Shown piece by piece: positions 1-5,276 of a DNA stretch of 6,243 nucleotides. The notes under the pieces are model-generated. The model did not search any database, was not told where the DNA came from, and saw nothing but the letters and a program-made list of their open reading frames with translations. How positions within the stretch are numbered: the stretch's first letter is position 1; each line of letters starts with the position of its first letter. The position numbers and the translations under genes were made by a program. The stretch comes from an uncultured Eubacteriales bacterium (GTDB taxonomy: Bacteria; Bacillota_A; Clostridia; Christensenellales; Aristaeellaceae): NCBI GenBank assembly GCA_902803675.1, contig CADCQZ010000284.1, positions 1 to 6,243 on the forward strand. Direction: 5' to 3'.

Positions 1-882
1 CACCGGGGGCACGAACACTTTCGTGACGCTGTTTTTCGTTACGGTGCAGATGTCCGCGGTCTGGTTGACGCCGTAGGTCTTCATGTCGCTGACCTGGGCG
101 TAGAGCTTTCCGTCCAGGGTGAACAGCCCGCCGAAGGAGTAACCGTCCTTGCCCCAGAGGGTCGCGGTCTTCCCGGCGGCGGTGTCATAGGCGTAGAGGC
201 GGTTGTACAGGCTCTCCCTCTCCTTTTTGACGGATCCGGCGTAGTACACCGTGCCGCCGTCCACGCAGAAGCTGTCCGTGTTGAAGGCGGGGGCCGTCAG
301 CCGTTTGCATTTGGCCTCGCCGTCCAGCTCCTTCACCAGGAACAGGGCGGAGCGGCGGCCGTTGATATAGCCCGCGCCATTGAACCAGTAGGGCACCTCG
401 TCCACCACGTGGTAGTCCTCTTCCTCTTTGAGCTTATCCGCCTTCTCCTTGCGCCGCTCCTTCGTGTCCAGGTAGGCGTCCGGGTCGTCCCTGAGGATGC
501 CGCCCAGCGCGATATAGCCCTCCGGCAGCTTTTTCATGTCCCGCAGGCCGAAGGGCAGGGTGATGAAGGGCCGGGCCTCGCCGCCGGTCATGCTCAGCCT
601 GAACAGCTCCGTGGTGCCCGGGACCGCGTCCTTTGTGGCGCGGCGGATGATCAGGGTGTCCTCGTCGTCCCACAGCACGATGTTCGCGTCCATGGAGAAG
701 GTGACCTGCCGGGCCTCCCCGTTTTGCGCGATGTACACGTCCGTACGGTACTCGTTCTTTTCCAGGTCCGCCTTCGTCACCTCGAAGGCCAGGTATTTCC
801 CGCCGGGGCTGTAGAGCAGGCGGGAGGGGATGCGGTAGAGCGCGATGTCTTCCAATTCGATGGGCCTGAGATCTTTCGCCAT
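1..882 (-). CDS. S9 family peptidase (prolyl oligopeptidase / acylaminoacyl-peptidase type), N-terminal part, truncated by window edge
   Basis: Reading the minus strand from the ATG at 882 gives 294 residues open to the window edge, so the C-terminus lies off the left end. The start is fixed by a strong AAGGAGG seven bases upstream (890-896). The protein opens MAKDLRPIELEDIALYRIPS and continues with beta-propeller-like blades: YSPGGKYLAFEVTK (about residues 24-37), DVYIAQNGEARQVTF (48-62), and WDDEDTLIIRR (71-81). A charged segment (DTKERRKEKADKLKEEEDYH, about 139-158) leads into DEVPYWFNGAGYINGRRSAL, a signature I recognise from clostridial S9 peptidases. The propeller of this family normally gates an alpha/beta-hydrolase domain with a Ser-Asp-His triad, which hydrolyses short peptides or acyl-amino acids. 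That domain should follow beyond position 1 and cannot be checked here. No signal peptide is visible, so it is probably cytoplasmic. Family assignment is good; substrate is unknown. Confidence 0.85.
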   Translation of the reverse strand, partial: MAKDLRPIELEDIALYRIPSRLLYSPGGKYLAFEVTKADLEKNEYRTDVYIAQNGEARQVTFSMDANIVLWDDEDTLIIRRATKDAVPGTTELFRLSMTGGEARPFITLPFGLRDMKKLPEGYIALGGILRDDPDAYLDTKERRKEKADKLKEEEDYHVVDEVPYWFNGAGYINGRRSALFLVKELDGEAKCKRLTAPAFNTDSFCVDGGTVYYAGSVKKERESLYNRLYAYDTAAGKTATLWGKDGYSFGGLFTLDGKLYAQVSDMKTYGVNQTADICTVTKNSVTKVFVPPV

Positions 883-932
883 GGGATGTCCTCCTTGTAT
901 ATCAGGAATTCGTTGTTTTGAGCGTGGTGATC

Positions 933-962
933 ATAATATCATATTAAGCAATACTATTCGAA
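933..962 (-). promoter_or_regulatory. Putative sigma70-type promoter for the S9 peptidase gene
   Basis: On the minus strand an extended -10, TG-A-TATTAT (positions 941 to 933), lies 18 bases from a weak TTCGAA (962 to 957) at the -35 position. Transcription would begin near 926, giving a leader of about 44 bases before the ATG at 882. The 883-1051 gap is markedly AT-rich compared with its surroundings. The -10 sits in a perfect inverted repeat AATAT-C-ATATT (935-945), and a second one, TTTTC-C-GAAAA, lies at 967-977. No gene is seen in the gap. A 5-bp hairpin (1010-1023) follows the transporter gene but lacks a U-tract, so it is only a weak terminator candidate. Confidence 0.5.
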
Positions 963-1051
963 AGATTTTTCCGAAAATGACGTATTCCGCGCGGGGGTAT
1001 ATGCCGCAAGGTCAATGATGACCATTCAATTCCTTCATTAGCGCAGCGTCT

Positions 1052-2263
1052 TCATTGCGCCTTTGGCGCTTTCGCCGCGGCCAGCATGAACGCCGCCGAC
1101 ATGATCGACAGGGCGATCCAGGTGATGTACAGCCCCGGGGCGGCGAAGCTCTCGTACAGGGTGCCTCCCACGAAGCCGGACAGGGCCGCGCCCACATAGA
1201 TCAGGCTGTCGATGAGGCCGGCGGCCAGGCCCACGCATCCCGCCCGGTCATACTCCATGGGCATCAGGCTGCTGAAGAGAGGATTGATGCCGTAGGCCCC
1301 GGCGCAGGCCAGCCCCAGGCACAGGGCGCTCAGGGCCAGGGGGCGCGTGAACAGCAGCGGCACGCAGGTCAGGCCGATGAAGGGCATCAGGCGGGCGGCC
1401 ACGTGGCGGGTGCCCTGCCGGCTGCGGCTCCGGAGCCAGTATCCCGCCAGGATACCGGCCAGGTTCAATACGGGTACCACCAGCGAGAACGCGGCGGCCA
1501 GGGCGGAGTTCCCATTCCCGGCGGCATAGAGCATGGTGGGCGTCCAGGTGACCACCCCGTCCTTGATGAATCCGTAAAACACGGAGGAGACCGCCAGGCA
1601 GGGGAAGCCCGTGCGGATCATGATCCTCAGCGCGTCCCTAAGGGGCAGGCCGGCGGTTTTCCCGTTGGCGTTCTTTGTGCCGTACCGGGCTTTGGCCGGT
1701 TTCATCAGGATGAAGATCACGGGCAGCAGGGGCAGGGTGATCAGCGCCGGCAGGATGAAGCCCCAGCGCCAGCCGATCCACTGGCAGGCCAGGCCCGTCA
1801 GCCCCCAGGCGCCGAAATGCCCCACGGCCAGGGTGAGGCTCAGCCAGAAATGCGCCCGCAGCTGCTCCTTCCCCTCGCGGTAATTGGCGGAGATCAGGCA
1901 CACCAGGGGCGTCCACATCATGGACTGGAAGGCGCCGTTGAGGGCGCACAGCGCGAGCAGCGCCTCGTATCTGCCGATGGCCCCCAGAAGGATATTGCAC
2001 ACCACCGATCCGGAGAGCCCCGTGAGAGCCATGCGCCTGGGGTGGGCCCGGTCGGCGATGAGGCCGCTCACCATCTGGCCGCAGGCATACACCACGGCAA
2101 AGCAGGTCTGCATCAGGCCCGCCGCGGAGGGGGTGATATGAAGATCCGTGATGATGCCGCTCAGGGCTGCCGAGAGGTTCAGGCGGTTGAAATAGGCCAG
2201 GGTGTAGGAAAGCACGATGCCGCACAGGATGCGCCTTCCCATCGGGGACAGTTTAGCATTCAT
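1052..2263 (-). CDS. MFS transporter, OPA-like (GlpT/UhpT-type organophosphate or organic anion transporter family)
   Basis: This 403-residue protein is a complete major facilitator, an integral membrane carrier with about 12 hydrophobic segments and a central polar loop near residues 189-212. The N-terminal half has YFNRLN (24-29), the Y-x-N-R-x-N signature of the OPA and related anion transporters. It also has the MFS motif A in the loop between helices 2 and 3, GLIADRAHPRR (67-77). The second half opens with KDGVVTWTPTML (234-245), a form common in OPA-like carriers of Clostridia. Known relatives exchange sugar or glycerol phosphates for phosphate, or act as sensors, but the substrate cannot be read from this sequence. 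The ATG at 2263 is supported by AAAGGGAG nine bases upstream. The S9 peptidase gene lies 169 bases downstream on the same strand with its own likely promoter, so co-transcription is possible but not shown. It is complete, with no frameshift. Confidence 0.88.
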   Translation of the reverse strand: MNAKLSPMGRRILCGIVLSYTLAYFNRLNLSAALSGIITDLHITPSAAGLMQTCFAVVYACGQMVSGLIADRAHPRRMALTGLSGSVVCNILLGAIGRYEALLALCALNGAFQSMMWTPLVCLISANYREGKEQLRAHFWLSLTLAVGHFGAWGLTGLACQWIGWRWGFILPALITLPLLPVIFILMKPAKARYGTKNANGKTAGLPLRDALRIMIRTGFPCLAVSSVFYGFIKDGVVTWTPTMLYAAGNGNSALAAAFSLVVPVLNLAGILAGYWLRSRSRQGTRHVAARLMPFIGLTCVPLLFTRPLALSALCLGLACAGAYGINPLFSSLMPMEYDRAGCVGLAAGLIDSLIYVGAALSGFVGGTLYESFAAPGLYITWIALSIMSAAFMLAAAKAPKAQ

Positions 2264-2274
2264 GACGTGACGCT

Positions 2275-2298
2275 CCCTTTAAAAAGGGCTCTTTTTTT
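2275..2298. promoter_or_regulatory. Hairpin overlapping the transporter ribosome binding site; terminator-like when read on the plus strand
   Basis: CCCTTT (2275-2280) and AAAGGG (2283-2288) form a perfect inverted repeat. In the transporter mRNA (minus strand) the 3' arm is part of the Shine-Dalgarno AAAGGGAG (2280 to 2273), so folding would partly hide it. On the plus strand the same hairpin is followed two to three bases later by seven T residues (2292-2298), the layout of a weak intrinsic terminator. No plus-strand gene precedes it, so it could only stop antisense transcription. The stem is short (5-6 bp) and either role is speculative. Confidence 0.3.
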
Positions 2299-2320
2299 AT
2301 GGGGACGGGTACCGCTCACC

Positions 2321-2329
2321 AGTATACCA
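2321..2329 (-). promoter_or_regulatory. Extended -10 promoter for the MFS transporter gene
   Basis: On the minus strand TGTGGTATACT contains a TG-N extended -10 with TATACT, five of six matches to TATAAT (2326 to 2321). No recognisable -35 hexamer lies 16-18 bases upstream; that stretch is GC-rich and palindromic. Extended -10 promoters can work without a good -35. Transcription would start near 2314, giving a leader of about 50 bases that contains the Shine-Dalgarno hairpin. This suggests that the transporter is transcribed separately from the upstream DUF1905 gene. Confidence 0.55.
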
Positions 2330-2333
2330 CATA

Positions 2334-2361
2334 CCGGCGCCGCCGGCACGGGAATTTCCCG
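2334..2361. repeat. Two adjacent GC-rich inverted repeats between the DUF1905 gene and the transporter promoter
   Basis: CCGGC-GCC-GCCGG (2334-2346) and CGGGAA-T-TTCCCG (2349-2361) are perfect inverted repeats separated by two bases. They begin seven bases after the DUF1905 stop codon and run up to the transporter -10, covering the place where a -35 would be. They could act as a terminator-like structure for DUF1905, although there is no U-tract, or as an operator for the transporter promoter. The sequence does not decide between these. Confidence 0.35.
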
Positions 2362-2367
2362 CGGAAG

Positions 2368-2640
2368 TCACCGCGGGGCGATGCGCACGCGGATGATATC
2401 ACCGGAACGCTTGCCCATGGCCCGGCGGATGGCTTTGGTGACGCCGATCACGTACAGGATGGACCCGTCCGGGTTTTTGAGGCCCATGTTGACCACGCTG
2501 CCGTCATAGGGCACGCCGTCGAACTCGGCATGGACCTTCATGCGGCCCACGCCGTATTCCTTCCGCAGATCTTTGGGGAAAGCCACCCAGGCGCCGCCGT
2601 CCTCCTCCTCATGGAGCACCGCGTCATACTCGATCGTCAT
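2368..2640 (-). CDS. DUF1905 domain protein
   Basis: This small protein of 90 residues is almost entirely one DUF1905 domain. Recognisable parts are the N-terminal strand MTIEYDAVLHEE, then GGAWVAFPKDLRKEYG (15-30), RMKVHAEFDGVPYDGSVVNMG (33-53, the core beta segment) and the C-terminal VTKAIRRAMGKRSGDIIRVRI (67-87). In other bacteria the domain occurs alone or fused to YdeI/OmdA-like domains, and its biochemical role is not established. There is no signal peptide or membrane segment, so it is probably cytoplasmic. An upstream in-frame ATG at 2676 exists but falls at the predicted transcription start, whereas the ATG at 2640 has AAGGAGG ten bases upstream; the shorter form is therefore preferred. 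It is transcribed divergently from the BspA-like gene and appears monocistronic. Confidence 0.85.
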   Translation of the reverse strand: MTIEYDAVLHEEEDGGAWVAFPKDLRKEYGVGRMKVHAEFDGVPYDGSVVNMGLKNPDGSILYVIGVTKAIRRAMGKRSGDIIRVRIAPR

Positions 2641-2650
2641 GGCGGGATAT

Positions 2651-2657
2651 CCTCCTT
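2651..2657 (-). promoter_or_regulatory. Ribosome binding site deciding the DUF1905 start
   Basis: AAGGAGG on the minus strand lies ten bases before the ATG at 2640. It is inside the longer open reading frame that begins at 2676, which shows that the internal ATG is the real start and the upstream 12 codons are leader. Confidence 0.75.
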
Positions 2658-2681
2658 CGCTGCCCTGTCCGGGCATCTGTC

Positions 2682-2710
2682 ATACTATCACTTTGGGCCG
2701 CGCGTGTCGA
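2682..2710 (-). promoter_or_regulatory. Sigma70-type promoter for the DUF1905 gene
   Basis: On the minus strand TCGACA (2710 to 2705, five of six matches to TTGACA) is followed by a 17-base spacer and TAGTAT (2687 to 2682, four of six). A TG one base upstream of the -10 makes it an extended -10. Transcription would start near 2675 and give a leader of about 35 bases with a strong Shine-Dalgarno sequence. Confidence 0.65.
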
Positions 2711-2728
2711 CCGCCGGGATACCATGAT

Positions 2729-2757
2729 TTGACACTTTTTAAGGACAGTGATATGAT
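2729..2757 (+). promoter_or_regulatory. Near-consensus sigma70-type promoter for the BspA-like gene
   Basis: TTGACA (2729-2734, full match) is separated by exactly 17 bases from TATGAT (2752-2757, five of six), with TG at 2749-2750 giving an extended -10. This is the strongest promoter in the window and predicts strong basal transcription starting near 2764, with a leader of about 57 bases. Only 18 bases separate its -35 from that of the divergent DUF1905 promoter. Confidence 0.85.
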
Positions 2758-2821
2758 GCAGCCACAAGACATATGACGCGGGACGATCAAATAAATAAGA
2801 CAGCGAAGAGAGGTGTGTGGC

Positions 2822-5056
2822 ATGAAAAAGATCCTGTCGGTGCTCCTTATCCTGCTCCTCATCGCCTGCGCGGGGCTCGCCCTGGCGGACGGGGAAGAAT
2901 TCGTGATCGAGGACGGCGTGCTGACCCGGTACAACGGCGCGGGCGGCGTGGTGGTGATCCCGGACACGGTCACTCAGATCGGGGGATTCGTGTTCGACGA
3001 TAAGCCCGTGACGAACGTGACGGTGCCCGAAAGTGTGAAGATCATCGGCGAAGGCGCGTTCCACAACTGCCATCAGCTGGTGACCCTGACCATCAGGGGC
3101 GCGGTCACCGTCGGGGACGGCGCGTTCTGCTGGAGCGAGAACCTGACCACGGTGACCCTGCCGGATACCCTCACGGCGATCCCGCGCTACGCCTTTCAGG
3201 GCTGCAAGTCCCTGAAGACCCTGACACTGGGAAAGGGGATCACGTCCATCGGGACGCGGGCTTTTGATGTGTGCGATTCCCTGGAGAGCATCACCATCCC
3301 CGGCAATGTGAAGTCCATCGGTGAGGAAGCGTTCCCCAGGCTGCATCAGCTCAAGACAGTCACGCTCGGGGAAGGCATCACCGCGATCGGCGAGTCTGCG
3401 TTCACCGGGTGTGACGCCCTGACCGAACTAAAGATCCCCGGCACCGTCACCTCGATGGGGGAGTCCGCCTTCGGTTACTGCACCGCCCTGACGACGGTCA
3501 CTGTGGGCGAGGGCGTGAAGGCGATCGGTGACTACGCCTTCGATAACTGCGAAAACCTGAAGTCGGTCACCCTCCCGTCCACCCTGACCTCCATCGGGTT
3601 CGGCACTTTCTCGGGCTGCAGCGCCCTGACCGGGATCACTGTGCCGAAAAACGTGAAGACCATCGATTGGTACGCGTTCTCCGGGTGCGCGGTGCTGATC
3701 AATCTGCACCTGCCTTCGGGCCTTCAGTCGATCGGCTCACACGCCTTTCAGGGGTGCTATTCGCTCCTGGAGGCCGATCTGCCCTCGGGGCTGACCGGCC
3801 TGGGGGACTACGCCTTCAAGGAGTGCGCGAATATCCGTTCCGCCACGATCCCCGGGGGCGTGGGCACCGTGCCCGCCTGCGCATTCGCCGACTGCATCCG
3901 GATGACGAAGTGCGTGATCCTGGACGGCGTCACGATGATCGGCGGCTCCGCCTTCGACGGCTGTGACGCCCTCACGGAGCTCACGATCCCCGCCAGCGTG
4001 ACGAAGATCGAGTGGAACCCCAAAGCCTTCGCCGGGCAGTTGACCATCCTGGGCGAAACGGGCAGTTACGCGGAGCAGTACGCGGGGCTGTACGGGCTCA
4101 CCTTCAGGGAGAAGGACCCCGTCCTGTTCACCGTCAACGCCGCGGCCTTCCCGGACAAGGCCTTCCGCGCGTATATCACGGCGAATATCGACAAGAACAA
4201 GGACGGCGTGCTCCGGGAGAGCGAAGTCGCCGCGGTCACGAAGATCGACCTGTCCAAACTGGGCACCGTCAAGGACCTGACGGGCATCGCCGCTTTCACT
4301 GCGCTCAGGACCCTGAACGTGAGCAACAACCAGCTTTCGGGGCTCGATCTGAGCGGCAACACGAATTTGTCCAAGTTCACCTGCAAGGGCAATGTGCGCA
4401 AGGCGGCGGTGAAGGGCGGCCGGCTGGACGTGACCACCCTCAGGCTCTCGCCCGCGAAAATGAGCAAGGTGAGCGGCGGGACCCTCAAGGGGAATGTGCT
4501 GAGCAAGACCGCCCCCGGCAAAGTGACCTATACCTACGACTGCGGCGGCGGGTTCAAGGCCAGCTTCACGATCAACATGACGGCGTCCCGGGTGGCCATC
4601 AAGACCGTGACGCTGAAAAAGACCTCCTATCCCTACACCGGCAAGGCCATCGAGCCGGTGTTGACCGTGAAGGCCAAGGCGGGCACCGAGACCGTGACCC
4701 TCAAAAAGGGCCAGTACACCGTCACTTACAAGAACAACGTGAAGGCGGGCACCGCCACCGTGACCGTGACCGGCACGGGCTTCTTCAAGGGTACCATCAA
4801 AAAGACCTTCACCATCACCAAAGTGAGCCTGTATTCGGCGAAGCTGGCATATACGAAAGCCGCGTATACCGGCAAGGCCCTGAAGCCCGACGTGACCGTG
4901 AAGGCGAAGGTGAACGGCAAGACCGTGACCCTGACAAAAGGCACGGATTTCACCGTGACCTACAAAAACAACGTGGAGAAGGGCACGGCCACCGTGATCA
5001 TCAAGGGTAAGGGGAACTTCAAGGGCACCCTCACCAAGACGTTCACGATCAAATAA
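2822..5056 (+). CDS. Secreted BspA-like leucine-rich-repeat (LRR_5) surface protein with EF-hand loop and two C-terminal beta-rich repeats
   Basis: This exported protein has 744 residues. The ATG at 2822 is chosen because AAGAGAGG lies eight bases upstream and a signal peptide begins there (MKKILSVLLILLLIACAGLALA, cut likely after residue 22). LIAC at 13-16 also fits a lipobox, so a lipoprotein form is possible. Residues 25-45 resemble the usual entry strand of this family. Residues 45-403 hold about 16 BspA-type (LRR_5) repeats with an AF-x-x-C-x-x-L core. Residues 457-468, DKNKDGVLRESE, are a canonical 12-residue calcium loop, followed by a short classical LRR (475-520). Two beta-rich repeats (594-665, 667-744) close the protein. 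Relatives in other bacteria bind host proteins, polysaccharides or other cells. I see no LPxTG, SLH, dockerin or C-terminal membrane segment, so attachment is unclear. It is monocistronic, with a strong promoter and terminator. Family call is firm; ligand is unknown. Confidence 0.92.
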   Translation: MKKILSVLLILLLIACAGLALADGEEFVIEDGVLTRYNGAGGVVVIPDTVTQIGGFVFDDKPVTNVTVPESVKIIGEGAFHNCHQLVTLTIRGAVTVGDGAFCWSENLTTVTLPDTLTAIPRYAFQGCKSLKTLTLGKGITSIGTRAFDVCDSLESITIPGNVKSIGEEAFPRLHQLKTVTLGEGITAIGESAFTGCDALTELKIPGTVTSMGESAFGYCTALTTVTVGEGVKAIGDYAFDNCENLKSVTLPSTLTSIGFGTFSGCSALTGITVPKNVKTIDWYAFSGCAVLINLHLPSGLQSIGSHAFQGCYSLLEADLPSGLTGLGDYAFKECANIRSATIPGGVGTVPACAFADCIRMTKCVILDGVTMIGGSAFDGCDALTELTIPASVTKIEWNPKAFAGQLTILGETGSYAEQYAGLYGLTFREKDPVLFTVNAAAFPDKAFRAYITANIDKNKDGVLRESEVAAVTKIDLSKLGTVKDLTGIAAFTALRTLNVSNNQLSGLDLSGNTNLSKFTCKGNVRKAAVKGGRLDVTTLRLSPAKMSKVSGGTLKGNVLSKTAPGKVTYTYDCGGGFKASFTINMTASRVAIKTVTLKKTSYPYTGKAIEPVLTVKAKAGTETVTLKKGQYTVTYKNNVKAGTATVTVTGTGFFKGTIKKTFTITKVSLYSAKLAYTKAAYTGKALKPDVTVKAKVNGKTVTLTKGTDFTVTYKNNVEKGTATVIIKGKGNFKGTLTKTFTIK
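3011..3997 (+). repeat. 69-bp-register array of BspA-type leucine-rich repeats
   Basis: Within the BspA-like gene the conserved Phe recurs at residues 80, 102, 125, 148, 171, 194, 217, 240, 263, 286, 309, 332, 355 and 378. That is one 22-residue step followed by twelve exact 23-residue (69-base) steps. Most units carry AF-x-x-C-x-x-L and a proline or glycine turn; one unit (AFPRLHQL, 170-177) lacks the Cys and another has Thr for Ala (262). The nucleotide sequence of the units has diverged, so the array looks old and selected, not recently amplified. Confidence 0.85.
4601..5053 (+). repeat. Two tandem C-terminal beta-rich (MBG/Ig-like) repeats of about 75 residues
   Basis: Residues 594-665 and 667-744 of the BspA-like protein align with each other. 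Both have YTGKA-x-x-P (605-612 and 682-689), a Lys/Val/Thr-rich strand region, YTVTYKNNV or FTVTYKNNV (632-640 and 710-718), GTATV (643-647 and 721-725) and KGT-x-x-KTFTI (656-665, 735-743). They resemble MBG-type or other bacterial Ig-like repeats of clostridial surface proteins. They probably form a stalk or a cell-wall or glycan contact. The exact Pfam family cannot be set without a profile search. Confidence 0.75.
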
Positions 5057-5086
5057 GATATCCGGATACGATCACGCGTTTCATCC

Positions 5087-5111
5087 GGCTCCCCTTCGGG
5101 GGAGCCTTTTT
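5087..5111 (+). terminator. Rho-independent terminator of the BspA-like gene
   Basis: GGCTCCCC (5087-5094), a UUCG tetraloop (5095-5098) and GGGGAGCC (5099-5106) form a perfect 8-bp stem followed by five T residues (5107-5111), starting 30 bases after the stop codon. There is no T-tract on the opposite side, so it acts for the plus strand only. A 10-base palindrome TATCCGGATA (5059-5068) lies just before it. Confidence 0.93.
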
Positions 5112-5140
5112 GATGGGCAGACGCGGTCAAGGATAAAGAG

Positions 5141-5213
5141 CTTTCGGGAGAAAGATACCGCCTTTGGTATCGCTTCATCCGCCGCGGCGGCACAAGTCAG
5201 CGCCGATCGATCG
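5141..5213. repeat. Cluster of short inverted repeats upstream of the DUF89 promoter
   Basis: Four palindromic elements lie in 73 bases: CTTTC-GGGA-GAAAG (5141-5154), GATACC-GCCTTT-GGTATC (5154-5171), CCGCCGCGGCGG (5179-5190) and CGATCGATCG (5204-5213). They are upstream of the predicted promoter at 5222-5250 and so would not be in the DUF89 leader. They could be regulator sites or remnants. No open reading frame of note occupies the 5112-5276 spacer. Confidence 0.35.
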
Positions 5214-5221
5214 CGCACCGC

Positions 5222-5250
5222 TTGACCGGCACCCCCGCATCCATTAAAAT
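5222..5250 (+). promoter_or_regulatory. Sigma70-type promoter for the DUF89 gene
   Basis: TTGACC (5222-5227, five of six) and TAAAAT (5245-5250, five of six) are separated by exactly 17 bases. Transcription would start near 5257, leaving a very short leader of about 20 bases that contains AAAGGGG (5259-5265) as the Shine-Dalgarno sequence, eleven bases before the ATG at 5277. Confidence 0.75.
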
Positions 5251-5276
5251 ACGGACGGAAAGGGGATGAGGGGCCC

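Noticed and set aside
1010..1023. GGTCA-ATGA-TGACC hairpin as a transporter terminator
   Set aside because: The stem is only five base pairs and has no T-tract on the minus strand; kept only as a weak candidate.
1055..2509. 484-codon open frame on the plus strand opposite the transporter gene
   Set aside because: It is rich in Gln, Gly, Ala, Arg and His with no domain, as expected for a frame antisense to GC-rich coding sequence, and the minus strand holds a clear 12-TM MFS protein with an RBS.
2641..2676. Upstream ATG at 2676 as DUF1905 start
   Set aside because: It coincides with the predicted transcription start, and AAGGAGG lies between it and the ATG at 2640, where the domain begins.
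2813..2821. GTG at 2813 as the BspA-like start
   Set aside because: It would add Met-Cys-Gly before a standard MKK signal peptide and would overlap the Shine-Dalgarno sequence; the ATG at 2822 has correct spacing.
2624..3346. 240-codon minus-strand open frame spanning the intergenic region and the start of the BspA-like gene
   Set aside because: It runs through two strong divergent promoters and opposite a convincing signal peptide and LRR array; it has no RBS or recognisable domain.
3011..3997. 69-base periodicity as a CRISPR or tandem DNA repeat array
   Set aside because: The periodicity is at protein level with diverged nucleotides and an unbroken reading frame; there are no identical repeats with unique spacers.
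4012..5010. 332-codon plus-strand frame inside the BspA-like gene
   Set aside because: Low-complexity Gly, Arg, Gln and Asp composition; it is a +1-type shadow of the repeat-rich true frame.
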